Shown one piece after another: positions 53,581 to 62,232 of a DNA stretch of 64,000 nt. The first letter of the stretch is position 1; every line of letters starts with the position of its first letter. The stretch spans positions 248,001 through 312,000 of the forward strand of contig NZ_JABTCG010000003.1 of the NCBI RefSeq assembly GCF_014610845.1. The letters run 5' to 3'. The position numbers were made by a program, and so were the translations under genes. The notes beneath the pieces are model-generated. The model was not told the origin of the DNA. It saw nothing but the letters and a program-made list of their open reading frames with translations, and searched no databases. The DNA is from Maribacter arenosus (GTDB lineage Bacteria; Bacteroidota; Bacteroidia; Flavobacteriales; Flavobacteriaceae).

Positions 53581-55590
53581 ATGCCATTCGGGGTTTTTCA
53601 ATTGACTGTTTACCTGTACCCGTACATATTTTGCAGACGTTGGGGCAATGTCCATATCGAAGAACCGGAATTTCGTATTCGTATTGATCTCCTCCGGCCC
53701 CACATTCAGGGTTTTTGCGAGTTTAAAATCCGTACCGTTCATGGAGGTCCAGACCTTAAACCCCGTAGGATAAAAGATCCATTTTTCAGGGGATGAAAAC
53801 GCCCCCACCGAGACCGAGGATACCTGTTCTTCTTTTCCGAGTTGGATCGTGGCGGTAAAATTACTGCCTTCAAAGCCGATCCAATTGCCATCCACAAAAT
53901 TGACGGTTCCCCTTTTCTGGTCGATCAGCGTTTGGGCCCCATGCCCTTTATAACGTTCATTAGGATTTTTATTCAAGGTAATGGCGTTTACATCGAAGGA
54001 TATTTTCTTAAAACTGGAGGCGGTTACCTCGCTCAAATTCCATCCCGGGGCATGGGTCACCGCTTTTACCTCCGTAGATCGGTGGATCGTAAGTGGTTTT
54101 GAATATGGTAATGACGTGGAATCGGGTATGGAACCATCTAGGGTATAAAAAATCTGGGCATCATTAAAAACATACTCCATCGCTATTTGTAACGAATCCT
54201 TAAAGAAATCGGTATCTGCGATTATCGTGGGGGGTTCCAACTTTGTGGCCTTGAAAATGTCACTATCGATCTGTCCCTGTACGTTCACTTCGGGATGGGC
54301 GTTCGCGAAGGCATCCATAGCCTCTTTTGTAATATTGGTTTGCCAAAGATAGAGATGGGTTAGTTTGGGTAAGTTTTCTAGTTTTTCGAACGCCTTATTG
54401 TCGACTTCGGTACCATACAGGTTTAAGGATTCCAAATGTTCAAATTCCGTGATGACGTCAATGGATTTCTCCGCAATGGCCGTTTTTTGTAGTTGCAGTT
54501 TGGTCAGGTTTTTAAAAGCTTTCAGGGATGGGGCCAATGTATCGTTGAAATTGGTGTGCCCCAGATTCAATTCCACGATATTCTTGGCATATTTTTTTAG
54601 GGCCTTAAAATCCCCAGGGGTCAAATCGGTCCGCCCATATAGATTGATTAAGATCAACGGGCTCTTTATCGCCAATCGGGAAGCCGAAATATTGGAACTG
54701 TTCAGATCGGCCAACCAGGCATTGGGCACTACACTGACCTCCTTGGCAATCATGGCCCGGGTGGAGGTGTCTTCTTCCAAGTTCTTTAAAATCTTTTGCA
54801 GTTGCTCCGTTTTCTCCATAGTACCGACCACACAATCGAAGCAATGGCCGTGGGCCATCCACCACTCCAATAGCGCCAATTCGTCCGCTGTGGGCTGTAC
54901 CTTGCCCTTTGGGGGCATATGGTCCTCATCTTCCAAAGGTAATTGCAGGTGGTGTAGAAACAGGGAAGGTTTATCGGGGGCCACCGAATCGAGAATACTC
55001 CCCGAATCACCACCCGCCAAGAGGTTTTCCTTCGTATCCATCAACAAGCCTCCCTTTATCTTGGAGGTATTGTGACAACTTACACATTTGTTGTCGAAAA
55101 TGGGTTGTATGATATCGTTGTAGACAAGGGCTTTGTCCACATCCTCAATGACCACTTTTTGGGTTGTCTTGTCCGCAAAAAGGAAATCCTCCCCATGGGT
55201 CATGCTGCCCCCGTAATGCCCCGTAATGCCAATGAGTATGAGCACCACAATATAGAGGGGCATATAGAGTTTTTTCGCGATTGCCGTGGCCGACCTTTTA
55301 AGAAAATATAGTCCGGCAGTCAGAACCGTAAAGGCTACCGCCAACCAGCGATGGCGAAAGAGCAATGTTTCGTCATACCCGCCATTGTCGGCCAATAACC
55401 ATCCCGTACCTAAGGAAATGATTGCGGTTAGGGCCCCAAACCCTAAAACCATCAAGAGTATATCCCTGACCGCATCGGAGGGTTTTTTTCGAAACCCGAT
55501 TTCCAAAACAAAACCAATAATCAAAATCCCGATGGGCAGATGTATCACCAAGGGGTGTAAATTTCCTATTTGCAGGGTTTGTGCGATCAT
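53527..55590 (-). CDS. membrane c-type cytochrome protein: DUF2231, cytochrome, LRR, chitobiase-C and discoidin-like domains
   Basis: A 687-residue multidomain protein, last in its operon. Residues 1-130 form a four-helix DUF2231 membrane domain (LHPLVIHLPIGILIIGFVLE). Residues 155-250 are a planctomycete-type cytochrome with the heme motif CVSCH (169-173) and distal MPPKG. A non-heme CFDC follows at 250-253. Leucine-rich repeats cover about 310-425. A chitobiase/hexosaminidase C-terminal domain lies at about 465-525 (FYTLDGSIPD), and a discoidin-like carbohydrate-binding domain at 535-687. The protein therefore puts a heme and sugar-binding modules outside a membrane anchor. The start adjoins the upstream stop exactly (TAAATG). 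Confidence 0.9.
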   Translation of the reverse strand: MIAQTLQIGNLHPLVIHLPIGILIIGFVLEIGFRKKPSDAVRDILLMVLGFGALTAIISLGTGWLLADNGGYDETLLFRHRWLAVAFTVLTAGLYFLKRSATAIAKKLYMPLYIVVLILIGITGHYGGSMTHGEDFLFADKTTQKVVIEDVDKALVYNDIIQPIFDNKCVSCHNTSKIKGGLLMDTKENLLAGGDSGSILDSVAPDKPSLFLHHLQLPLEDEDHMPPKGKVQPTADELALLEWWMAHGHCFDCVVGTMEKTEQLQKILKNLEEDTSTRAMIAKEVSVVPNAWLADLNSSNISASRLAIKSPLILINLYGRTDLTPGDFKALKKYAKNIVELNLGHTNFNDTLAPSLKAFKNLTKLQLQKTAIAEKSIDVITEFEHLESLNLYGTEVDNKAFEKLENLPKLTHLYLWQTNITKEAMDAFANAHPEVNVQGQIDSDIFKATKLEPPTIIADTDFFKDSLQIAMEYVFNDAQIFYTLDGSIPDSTSLPYSKPLTIHRSTEVKAVTHAPGWNLSEVTASSFKKISFDVNAITLNKNPNERYKGHGAQTLIDQKRGTVNFVDGNWIGFEGSNFTATIQLGKEEQVSSVSVGAFSSPEKWIFYPTGFKVWTSMNGTDFKLAKTLNVGPEEINTNTKFRFFDMDIAPTSAKYVRVQVNSQLKNPEWHPNPGGNSWLFVDEIVLN

Positions 55591-56388
55591 TTATTCAACT
55601 AAGATTTCATCCATAAAAAGCCAGGGTACCGTGCCTTTGCCCTGGTGCCATTGGGGTATTTCATCCAAGGGATACACTTTTACCGTCAATTGGGAATAGG
55701 TTCCTTTTTTAAGGGGGACAGCAGTCATTACCAGTCGATTGCGCTGTTGTTCCCCTACGTTTTCAAAGATCGTTTCCCCTAAGGCCTGGGAGCCCGAGAA
55801 TACTTCGATTTTCTGTGGACCAAAAATCCACCCACCCTGATTTTGCAGTGTACTTACCTTGAGCATCGAAAGTTCCATTTCGTTTTTCAGATCGATATCG
55901 ATGGTAACCGGATTGGCTTGGAAGCCCAACCATGGATCGCTTCCCCTGAACTGTAATCTGCCTTTTTTCATATCGACCAACCCTTGGGTACCCGAACCTT
56001 TATAGCTGTCATGGGGAGAAGGGGTGAGGGTAACCGCAGCGTCGGAAATATCATGGATCAGTTTTTCAACCTGTAAGCTGATTTGGTCACTGGCTTTAAA
56101 ATCGGGATGAAAGGCCTTGGCGTTTATGATCGTGGAATGCTTTACGTGTACGGGCCCCTCATAAATGGGGCTATGGCCGTCTACGTCATTTCCATCCAAG
56201 GTGTATCGGATTCGGCTTTCGGGAAAACCAAATTGAAGGGTGAAGGTGGTGGCATTTTTAAAAAGGGCGGAATCAACAGTAAGTATAGGTGGTGCCAACT
56301 GAAATGTACCAGTTGTTTCATAGGTATTGTTTTCCGTAGTACAGGAACCAAGGACAGCCAAAAACAATAAGATCATTATAGTTCTCAT
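55591..56388 (-). CDS. lipoprotein with chitobiase C-terminal and discoidin-like domains
   Basis: A 265-residue lipoprotein (signal ending FLAVLGSC). The first domain (about 40-115) has RIRYTLDGNDVDGHSPIYEG as in chitobiase/hexosaminidase C-terminal domains. The second is a discoidin-like beta-sandwich (YKGSGTQGLVDMKKG, WIFGPQKIEVFSG, final WLFMDEILVE). Its whole length is paralogous to the last 230 residues of the downstream gene. I take ATG 56388, two bases after the upstream stop; a frame to 56436 would overlap that gene. It should be a glycan-binding accessory protein on the envelope; binding is inferred from the domains. Confidence 0.88.
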   Translation of the reverse strand: MRTIMILLFLAVLGSCTTENNTYETTGTFQLAPPILTVDSALFKNATTFTLQFGFPESRIRYTLDGNDVDGHSPIYEGPVHVKHSTIINAKAFHPDFKASDQISLQVEKLIHDISDAAVTLTPSPHDSYKGSGTQGLVDMKKGRLQFRGSDPWLGFQANPVTIDIDLKNEMELSMLKVSTLQNQGGWIFGPQKIEVFSGSQALGETIFENVGEQQRNRLVMTAVPLKKGTYSQLTVKVYPLDEIPQWHQGKGTVPWLFMDEILVE

Positions 56389-56390
56389 AC

Positions 56391-57425
56391 CTAAACCCTG
56401 AATAATTTTATCGGATAAGTTTTTCCGGAATTCCATTGGGCCACATACAGGTTTTCATCTTCGTCCACACAAACATCATGGGGATGGTGAAACACCTTAA
56501 CAGTCTGATGCATGCGTTCCAATACATCTCCCTGATATGTGGGAATGCTACCCCCTGGGGCAGAAATAAGTCGGTTGTCCTGGTCCAAAATAGAAATAAA
56601 CCCTGTGCCCTCGCTACCATCCCCGGACCAAATGGTGGCCAAATACACATGCGTGCCATGGATGACCGGTCGGCAAATGTAGGCACCCGGTAAATCAGAA
56701 CTTTCAATGTATTCCCCATCCATCGAAAATCGTTTCAATTTATTCTGTTGTCTGGCGGTAATCAATAGGGTAGGGTCAGTCACATTTCTGGTGTCGATAC
56801 AGATGCCATGGGCATTATTGAACTTACCATCTTCCTCCCCTTTGCCACCAAAGGTATTGAGTAATTGCCCTTGGGCATTGTAATGCATAATATACTGTTC
56901 CCCATACCCATCGGCGATATAGACATCCCCATTTTCGGCAATGGCGGTCTCTGTAGGGATGTACGATTCTTTGGTATTGTATTTTCCGGATTCCTTGGGA
57001 TAGTCGAACACCTGGATCACCTTACCATCGATGGTGGTTTTGATGACCTCATGCCGTGCATTGTCGGAGATATACAATATATCCTCCCCGTTTTCAACAT
57101 GAAGGGTAAGCCCATGTGCCCCGGGATAGTCGGTACCCCAAACTTCGATCAACTTTCCTGATTTATCATAAACGATTGCATTGTTCTTGGTATGGTTGGT
57201 CAACAGTATGATGCGTCCTTTTGAATCCTGTACCATTTCGTGGCAGTCGTTGACCGGATAGAAGTTGGAATTCAGCGCCCCCCAATTCATATCGATCTTA
57301 TATTGATGCGAACCATGACCAATAATCAAGTCTTTATACGGTGCCATCGCATTCAATACGGGCATTCCCGCTAAGATTCCGGTTGTGGCCAAGGCTGTAT
57401 GCTGTATAAAGTTTCTTCGTTTCAT
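56391..57425 (-). CDS. NHL-type six-bladed propeller protein, Tat-type signal
   Basis: A 344-residue exported protein. The N-terminus MKRRNFIQHTALATTGILAG is a twin-arginine signal. The body has NHL-like blades: NDCHEMVQDSKGRIILL, GAHGLTLHVENGEDILYISD, IAENGDVYIADGYG, NAHGICIDTRNV and HHPHDVCVDEDENLYVAQW. The arrangement of HG and H-rich strands resembles peptidylglycine alpha-amidating lyase-type propellers. No catalytic assignment is safe. It lies third in the operon, 21 bases after the DUF1501 gene and before the chitobiase-C lipoprotein. Confidence 0.87.
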   Translation of the reverse strand: MKRRNFIQHTALATTGILAGMPVLNAMAPYKDLIIGHGSHQYKIDMNWGALNSNFYPVNDCHEMVQDSKGRIILLTNHTKNNAIVYDKSGKLIEVWGTDYPGAHGLTLHVENGEDILYISDNARHEVIKTTIDGKVIQVFDYPKESGKYNTKESYIPTETAIAENGDVYIADGYGEQYIMHYNAQGQLLNTFGGKGEEDGKFNNAHGICIDTRNVTDPTLLITARQQNKLKRFSMDGEYIESSDLPGAYICRPVIHGTHVYLATIWSGDGSEGTGFISILDQDNRLISAPGGSIPTYQGDVLERMHQTVKVFHHPHDVCVDEDENLYVAQWNSGKTYPIKLFRV

Positions 57426-57446
57426 GTATTCAGGACTCGTTTTGGG

Positions 57447-58940
57447 CTAGGTCAAAATATCTTTTACCACATGGCCATCGACATCGGTCAACCTAAACCG
57501 TCTTCCCTGGTATTTATACACCAACTTTTCATGGTCGATACCCAATTGATGCAATAGCGTGGCCTGAAAATCATGTACATGCACCGGATTCTGGGTAATA
57601 TTATAGCCAAAATCATCGGTCTGCCCATAGACGATACCGGGTTTAATGCCTCCACCCGCCATCCAGATACTGAAAGACCTTGGGTGGTGGTCACGCCCGT
57701 AGTTCGTATCGGTCAATACCCCCTGTGAATAGTTGGTTCTTCCGAATTCACCGCCCCAAATGACCAAGGTGTCCTCGAGCATTCCACGTTGTTTTAAATC
57801 GGCCACAAGGGCTGCGGAGGCCTGATCCACATCCTTGGCCTGTTTGGCAATGGCCCCAGGGAGATTATCGTGTTGGTCCCAACCCATATGGTATAATTGG
57901 ATAAAGCGTACGTCTTGTTCCGCCAACCTTCTTGCAAGCAAACAATTTGCCGCATACGTTCCCGGAATTTTAGCATCGGCACCGTACATTTTATAAATAT
58001 AATCAGGTTCGTTATCCGTATTGATGACTTCGGGAACAGAAGTTTGCATGCGATAGGCCATTTCGTATTGGGCAATTCTACTCTGGATCTCTGGATCGCC
58101 ACTCTCTTGGAAATGCCTATCGTTCAAAGCCGCAATCTGATCCAACATGGCCCTTTTTCCTTCCTTGGTCATCCCCTTAGGGTCGTTAAGATACAAGACC
58201 GGATCTTTGGCCGCCCTGAATTGTACCCCTTGGTGCAAGGAATGGAGAAAACCATTCCCCCAAAGGCGGGTATACAAAGGTTGACCATTAGGCCGACCAG
58301 ATCCCCTGGATAATAAAACGGTGAATGCAGGTAGGTTTTCATTTTCGCTGCCCAACCCATAACTCAGCCAGGAACCAATACTCGGTCTACCGGGTTGTTG
58401 TGAACCGGTTTGAAAAAAGGTTACCGCGGGATCATGGTTAATGGCCTCGGTATACATCGATTTAATGATACAGATATCATCCGCCATTTTAGCGGTATAG
58501 GGTAAGAGGTCACTGATCCATGTCCCGTTTTTGCCGTGTTGTTGAAAACCGAATTGAGAGCCTACCAAAGGGAATTTGTCCTGTCCGGAAGTCATTCCGG
58601 TCAAACGCTGCCCATTTCGAATGGATTCCGGCAGATCTTCCCCTCGTCGTTGGTTCAATAGGGGTTTATAATCGAAGAGTTCCAATTGGGAAGGGCCTCC
58701 ACTCTGAAATAAATAGATTACCCTTTTTATCTTTGCAGGGTGGTGTAATGAATCCAGTATACCTTTAACACCGGCCGGGCCTTCGTCTGCGGTCAAAAGA
58801 CCTTTAGGACTTTTTCTAAAGAAACTATTACCTAGAAGGGAAGCTAAAGCCACACCTCCGACCCCTAAGGCCGTTTTTCCTAAAAATGACCGTCTATTAA
58901 GGATCAAGGATCTTTCTTCTAAAATTTTTTTCTCGCTCAT
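57447..58940 (-). CDS. DUF1501 protein, Tat-exported, sulfatase/phosphatase-like fold
   Basis: A 497-residue protein of DUF1501, related to the alkaline-phosphatase/sulfatase superfamily. A twin-arginine signal lies at LNRRSFLGKTALGVGG (residues 14-29). Conserved blocks are VIYLFQSGGPSQLELFDYKP, GTWISDLLPYTAKMADDICI, SMYTEAINHDPA, IQLYHMGWDQHDNLP, VIWGGEFGRTNYSQG and GRDHHPRSFSIWMAGGGIK. The Asp, His and Glu residues in those last blocks are plausible metal ligands. DUF1501 genes regularly follow DUF1549/DUF1553 genes, as here with a two-base gap. The reaction is not established. Confidence 0.92.
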   Translation of the reverse strand: MSEKKILEERSLILNRRSFLGKTALGVGGVALASLLGNSFFRKSPKGLLTADEGPAGVKGILDSLHHPAKIKRVIYLFQSGGPSQLELFDYKPLLNQRRGEDLPESIRNGQRLTGMTSGQDKFPLVGSQFGFQQHGKNGTWISDLLPYTAKMADDICIIKSMYTEAINHDPAVTFFQTGSQQPGRPSIGSWLSYGLGSENENLPAFTVLLSRGSGRPNGQPLYTRLWGNGFLHSLHQGVQFRAAKDPVLYLNDPKGMTKEGKRAMLDQIAALNDRHFQESGDPEIQSRIAQYEMAYRMQTSVPEVINTDNEPDYIYKMYGADAKIPGTYAANCLLARRLAEQDVRFIQLYHMGWDQHDNLPGAIAKQAKDVDQASAALVADLKQRGMLEDTLVIWGGEFGRTNYSQGVLTDTNYGRDHHPRSFSIWMAGGGIKPGIVYGQTDDFGYNITQNPVHVHDFQATLLHQLGIDHEKLVYKYQGRRFRLTDVDGHVVKDILT

Positions 58941-58942
58941 AG

Positions 58943-61309
58943 TTATCCTCTGGTTATGGTTTCATCCAAATTCAGGATGGTGTGTGCGGTTAATGCTAGC
59001 GCAGCCCATTCCTCTTTTGGAATTTGCTCCTCCGTTCTAAAAGCCCCAATGGACAGATATTCATCCGCATTGATTTCTTGGGACTTTATCTTTAAGAGTG
59101 TTTGGTCATAATAGTCTTGTAACATGGTTATCTCATCTGCTTCAGGCAATCTTGAGGTTGCTTTTTGAAACAAAGTGGCAATTTGCTTATTTATGTCGTT
59201 TTGGTTCACAAGTATTTCATTGTATGCCATAACCCTGGCCGCTTCAATGAGCTGGGGGTCGTTCAAGAGCACCAAAGCTTGTAAGGGGGTGTTGGTTTGC
59301 TGCCGCTGTACGGAACATAGGTCACGGGATGAGGCATCGAAGGTCATCATACTCGGGGGAGGAACCGTGCGTTTCCAAAAGGTATAAAGGCTTTTTCGAT
59401 AAAGGTCGGCACCTTTGCCCTGAACATAGGTTGCCGTAGTGCCCCCACCACCGCCGGTGGTTTCTTCCCAAATTCCTTCGGGTTGGTAGGGTTTTACACT
59501 CGGGCCACCGATTTCTTTGCTTAACAGTCCGCTTAAATGCAGCGCTTGGTCTCTAATGGTTTCTGCCGGTAGTCGTAATCTTGGGGCGTGGGCCAACCAC
59601 TTGTTTTCAGGATCTTGTTGTAAACCTTCCTCTGACATCTTGGTGCTTTGTTGATAGGTGGCGGATAAGGCCATATATTTCAACATCTTTTTTAGATCCC
59701 AACCTTCATCTTGCAATTTGAGGGCTAGGAAGTCCAATAATTCCGGATGGGTCGGTAAGGCACCCTGATTCCCAAAATCGAAGGAAGTACTGACCAAGCC
59801 CGAACCGAACATACGTTGCCAAAGTCTGTTTACGGCCACCCTTGCCGTTAGAGGATTGTCTTTATGGAACAACCATTTTGTTAGTCCCAACCGGTTTTTT
59901 GGCAGGGCTTCTGAAAACGGCAGCAATGATTCAGGTGTATTGGGATACACTTGTTGGGAAGGTTGGTCATAGGCACCACGATTCAATATAAAAGTGGGCC
60001 GCGATTCTTCCATTTCTTTCATCACCATGAGTGGAATCTCCTTTTTTTCACTCTTCTGAAAGTTGATAAAGTCATACACCCCCTGCTGTTCCTTCTCGGA
60101 AATGATCATGTAGGGCTCCGGGGTTTCTGTCTGATTGGATATCAACCCTTTTTCGTTGATGTTATTAAAAAAGCTAAAGAGTTCAAAATGGTCTTGTTGG
60201 CTAATAGGATCATATTTATGGTCATGGCAACGGGCACATTCCAAGGTAAGCCCTAAAAAGGCAGTGCCAAAGGTTATGGTGCGGTCTTCAACATATTCCA
60301 CCCGATATTCTTCGGGAATGACCCCTCCTTCGTAGGTAATTTTATGGTTTCTATTAAAACCAGTGGCTAAAATCTGTTCTTTGGTGGCATTTGGCAAAAG
60401 GTCCCCGGCCAATTGATAAGTGACAAAACGGTCGTAGGGCATATTCTTATCGAAAGCATGAATGACCCAATCGCGCCATGGCCACATGATCCGTTCAAAA
60501 TCATCTTGATACCCATGGGTATCCGCATATCGTGCAATATCCATCCATTCCGCAGCCATGTGTTCCGCATAATCCTTTGAGCCTAAGTAGTGGTCTATCA
60601 TTTTTTCAAAGGCTTTTGGGGAAGCATCGTTTTTGAACTGTTCGAGTTCTTCGATACTTGGTGGTAGGCCAGTTAGGTCAAAGGACAATCGTCTTAGTAA
60701 TTTTTCTTTTCGCGCGGGTTCACTCGGGGATAGCCCATTTTCACTAAGTTTGGCCAGAATGAAAGTATCTATTTCATTAGCACCCCATGAGGAATTTTCA
60801 ACCTTGGGAAGGGTTGGTTTATTGGGAGCGATAAATGCCCAATGCTCCTTATACTCCGCTCCGTCTTCAATCCATTTGGTCAATATTTTCTTTTCATAAT
60901 CGGTCAATTCCAAATTGGATTCGGGTGGGGGCATTAAGACATTGGGGTCTTTGGAATAAATACGTTTAATGAGTTCGCTACTCTCAATATCCCCGGGTAC
61001 AATGGCGAAGTGGTCCTTTTTGTCGCCAAGGGCCTTATAGGCATCTTCGGCGGTATTGAGTGAAAGTCCGGCCTCAATGGCATTTTTGTCGGGCCCATGG
61101 CATTTAAAACAACGATCGGAAATAATAGGTTTTACATGAAAGGTAAAGTCCACTTTATCCGGGATTTTGGTTTTCCCAAAGGTCTTGTCCATTGCCGTAA
61201 TTTGGGGATTTTCATTTTTACAGCTGGAACAAAGAACAAGGAGTACTGTAAAACAGGACAGATATATTTTTTCCAAAAACCTAAGGTTGGATGCCATGCT
61301 TCTGCTCAT
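58943..61309 (-). CDS. DUF1549/DUF1553 (PSD1) cytochrome c lipoprotein
   Basis: First gene of the operon, 788 residues. An N-terminal signal ends LCSSC, probably a lipoprotein. A planctomycete cytochrome domain follows with heme motif CFKCH (67-71) and VLMPPPES as possible distal ligand. DUF1549 begins near residue 185 (EIDTFILAKL, LRRLSFDLTGLPPS, YAEHMAAEWMDIARYADTHGYQ). DUF1553 fills the C-terminal half (NPLTARVAVNRLWQRMFG, GLVSTSFDFGNQG, PSMMTFDASSRDLCSVQR, QALVLLNDPQ). Such proteins are numerous in Planctomycetes and scattered in marine Bacteroidota; their reaction is unknown. ATG 61297 is an alternative start. Confidence 0.92.
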   Translation of the reverse strand: MSRSMASNLRFLEKIYLSCFTVLLVLCSSCKNENPQITAMDKTFGKTKIPDKVDFTFHVKPIISDRCFKCHGPDKNAIEAGLSLNTAEDAYKALGDKKDHFAIVPGDIESSELIKRIYSKDPNVLMPPPESNLELTDYEKKILTKWIEDGAEYKEHWAFIAPNKPTLPKVENSSWGANEIDTFILAKLSENGLSPSEPARKEKLLRRLSFDLTGLPPSIEELEQFKNDASPKAFEKMIDHYLGSKDYAEHMAAEWMDIARYADTHGYQDDFERIMWPWRDWVIHAFDKNMPYDRFVTYQLAGDLLPNATKEQILATGFNRNHKITYEGGVIPEEYRVEYVEDRTITFGTAFLGLTLECARCHDHKYDPISQQDHFELFSFFNNINEKGLISNQTETPEPYMIISEKEQQGVYDFINFQKSEKKEIPLMVMKEMEESRPTFILNRGAYDQPSQQVYPNTPESLLPFSEALPKNRLGLTKWLFHKDNPLTARVAVNRLWQRMFGSGLVSTSFDFGNQGALPTHPELLDFLALKLQDEGWDLKKMLKYMALSATYQQSTKMSEEGLQQDPENKWLAHAPRLRLPAETIRDQALHLSGLLSKEIGGPSVKPYQPEGIWEETTGGGGGTTATYVQGKGADLYRKSLYTFWKRTVPPPSMMTFDASSRDLCSVQRQQTNTPLQALVLLNDPQLIEAARVMAYNEILVNQNDINKQIATLFQKATSRLPEADEITMLQDYYDQTLLKIKSQEINADEYLSIGAFRTEEQIPKEEWAALALTAHTILNLDETITRG

Positions 61310-61515
61310 AATTAGGGTTACGATTGTAATGATTTAAGGGTCTCTACTACTACGGTTCGACTAACTTAAAATTAGCCTAAGCTAAGCTAGGCTACAATCA
61401 AAATCGGAACTTAATAACGATATGACAATTAAATTCGACTAATGACGGCTGCTAAAGGTTGAATACGGGTCATTCAGGTAAATCGTGGTACAAAATCAAT
61501 GGTATTTTGGTAGGC

Positions 61516-62232
61516 TTATGTAATGGAATTGTTCAATATTTTTGCCTTAACATCATTTAAGTAGCTTCTGCCAATAGTATATCGGGTATTATCTATTTCG
61601 AGGCTGTTGCCTTCCACCACCTGGACCTTGTCAATCGAAATAGTAAATGATCGGTGTATGCGTATAAATTGATCAGCGGGCAGTTCATCTGTAAAACTGC
61701 TTAATGTCTTATGTACGATATATTTACCGGTTGTTGTTTTGATCCGAATATAATCCTTTAAACTTTCGACAACCACTATTTCATCCAAGTATATCTTCTG
61801 TAATTTCTTTTTATCGACCTTGACAAAGATACTAGGATGTTCCTTGTTGCCATTCCGATCGGAGACGCCATGATTCTGTTTGAGCTTTATAATGCGATTC
61901 ACCGATTTGAGAAACCTGGGAAATGGAATGGGTTTGACCAGATAATCGATCACTTCCAGTTCAAAACTCTCTAATGCGAATTCTTCATGGGCCGTTGTTA
62001 TGACTACCATCGGTGCTTCATGTAGTGTTTTGAGAAACTCAAGACCGTCTAAGATAGGCATATGGATATCCAAGAAAACAATGTCTACTTCATGGCTTTG
62101 TAAATAGGTAGATGCGTCTACGGCGTTAGAGAATGTACTCACAAGTTGTAGTTCCTTCACCTGATCAACGTAGTTCTTGAGTACATTGATAGCCAATGGC
62201 TCGTCATCGATTACAATCGCTTTAAGTTCCAT
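61516..62232 (-). CDS. LytTR-family response regulator
   Basis: A 238-residue two-component response regulator. The receiver domain (1-120) has the acidic pair in AIVIDDEPLAINVL, the phospho-acceptor Asp in VDIVFLDIHMP, the Thr in MVVITTAHEEFAL and the Lys in YLVKPIPFPRF. The C-terminal LytTR DNA-binding domain (about 140-235) has IFVKVDKKKLQKIYLDEIVVVESLKDY (seen as FVKVDKKKLQKI then DEIVVVESLKDYI) and HRSFTISIDKV. Its start overlaps the kinase stop by one base (TAATG). It probably regulates neighbouring envelope genes, possibly the GH92 gene or the cytochrome operon; this is positional inference. Confidence 0.94.
   Translation of the reverse strand: MELKAIVIDDEPLAINVLKNYVDQVKELQLVSTFSNAVDASTYLQSHEVDIVFLDIHMPILDGLEFLKTLHEAPMVVITTAHEEFALESFELEVIDYLVKPIPFPRFLKSVNRIIKLKQNHGVSDRNGNKEHPSIFVKVDKKKLQKIYLDEIVVVESLKDYIRIKTTTGKYIVHKTLSSFTDELPADQFIRIHRSFTISIDKVQVVEGNSLEIDNTRYTIGRSYLNDVKAKILNNSIT

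Noticed and set aside
54365-55075. 236-codon plus-strand frame inside the cytochrome gene
   Set aside because: Antisense to the cytochrome and LRR region, whose motifs (CVSCH, MPPKG, LRR spacing) are clearly coding on the other strand.
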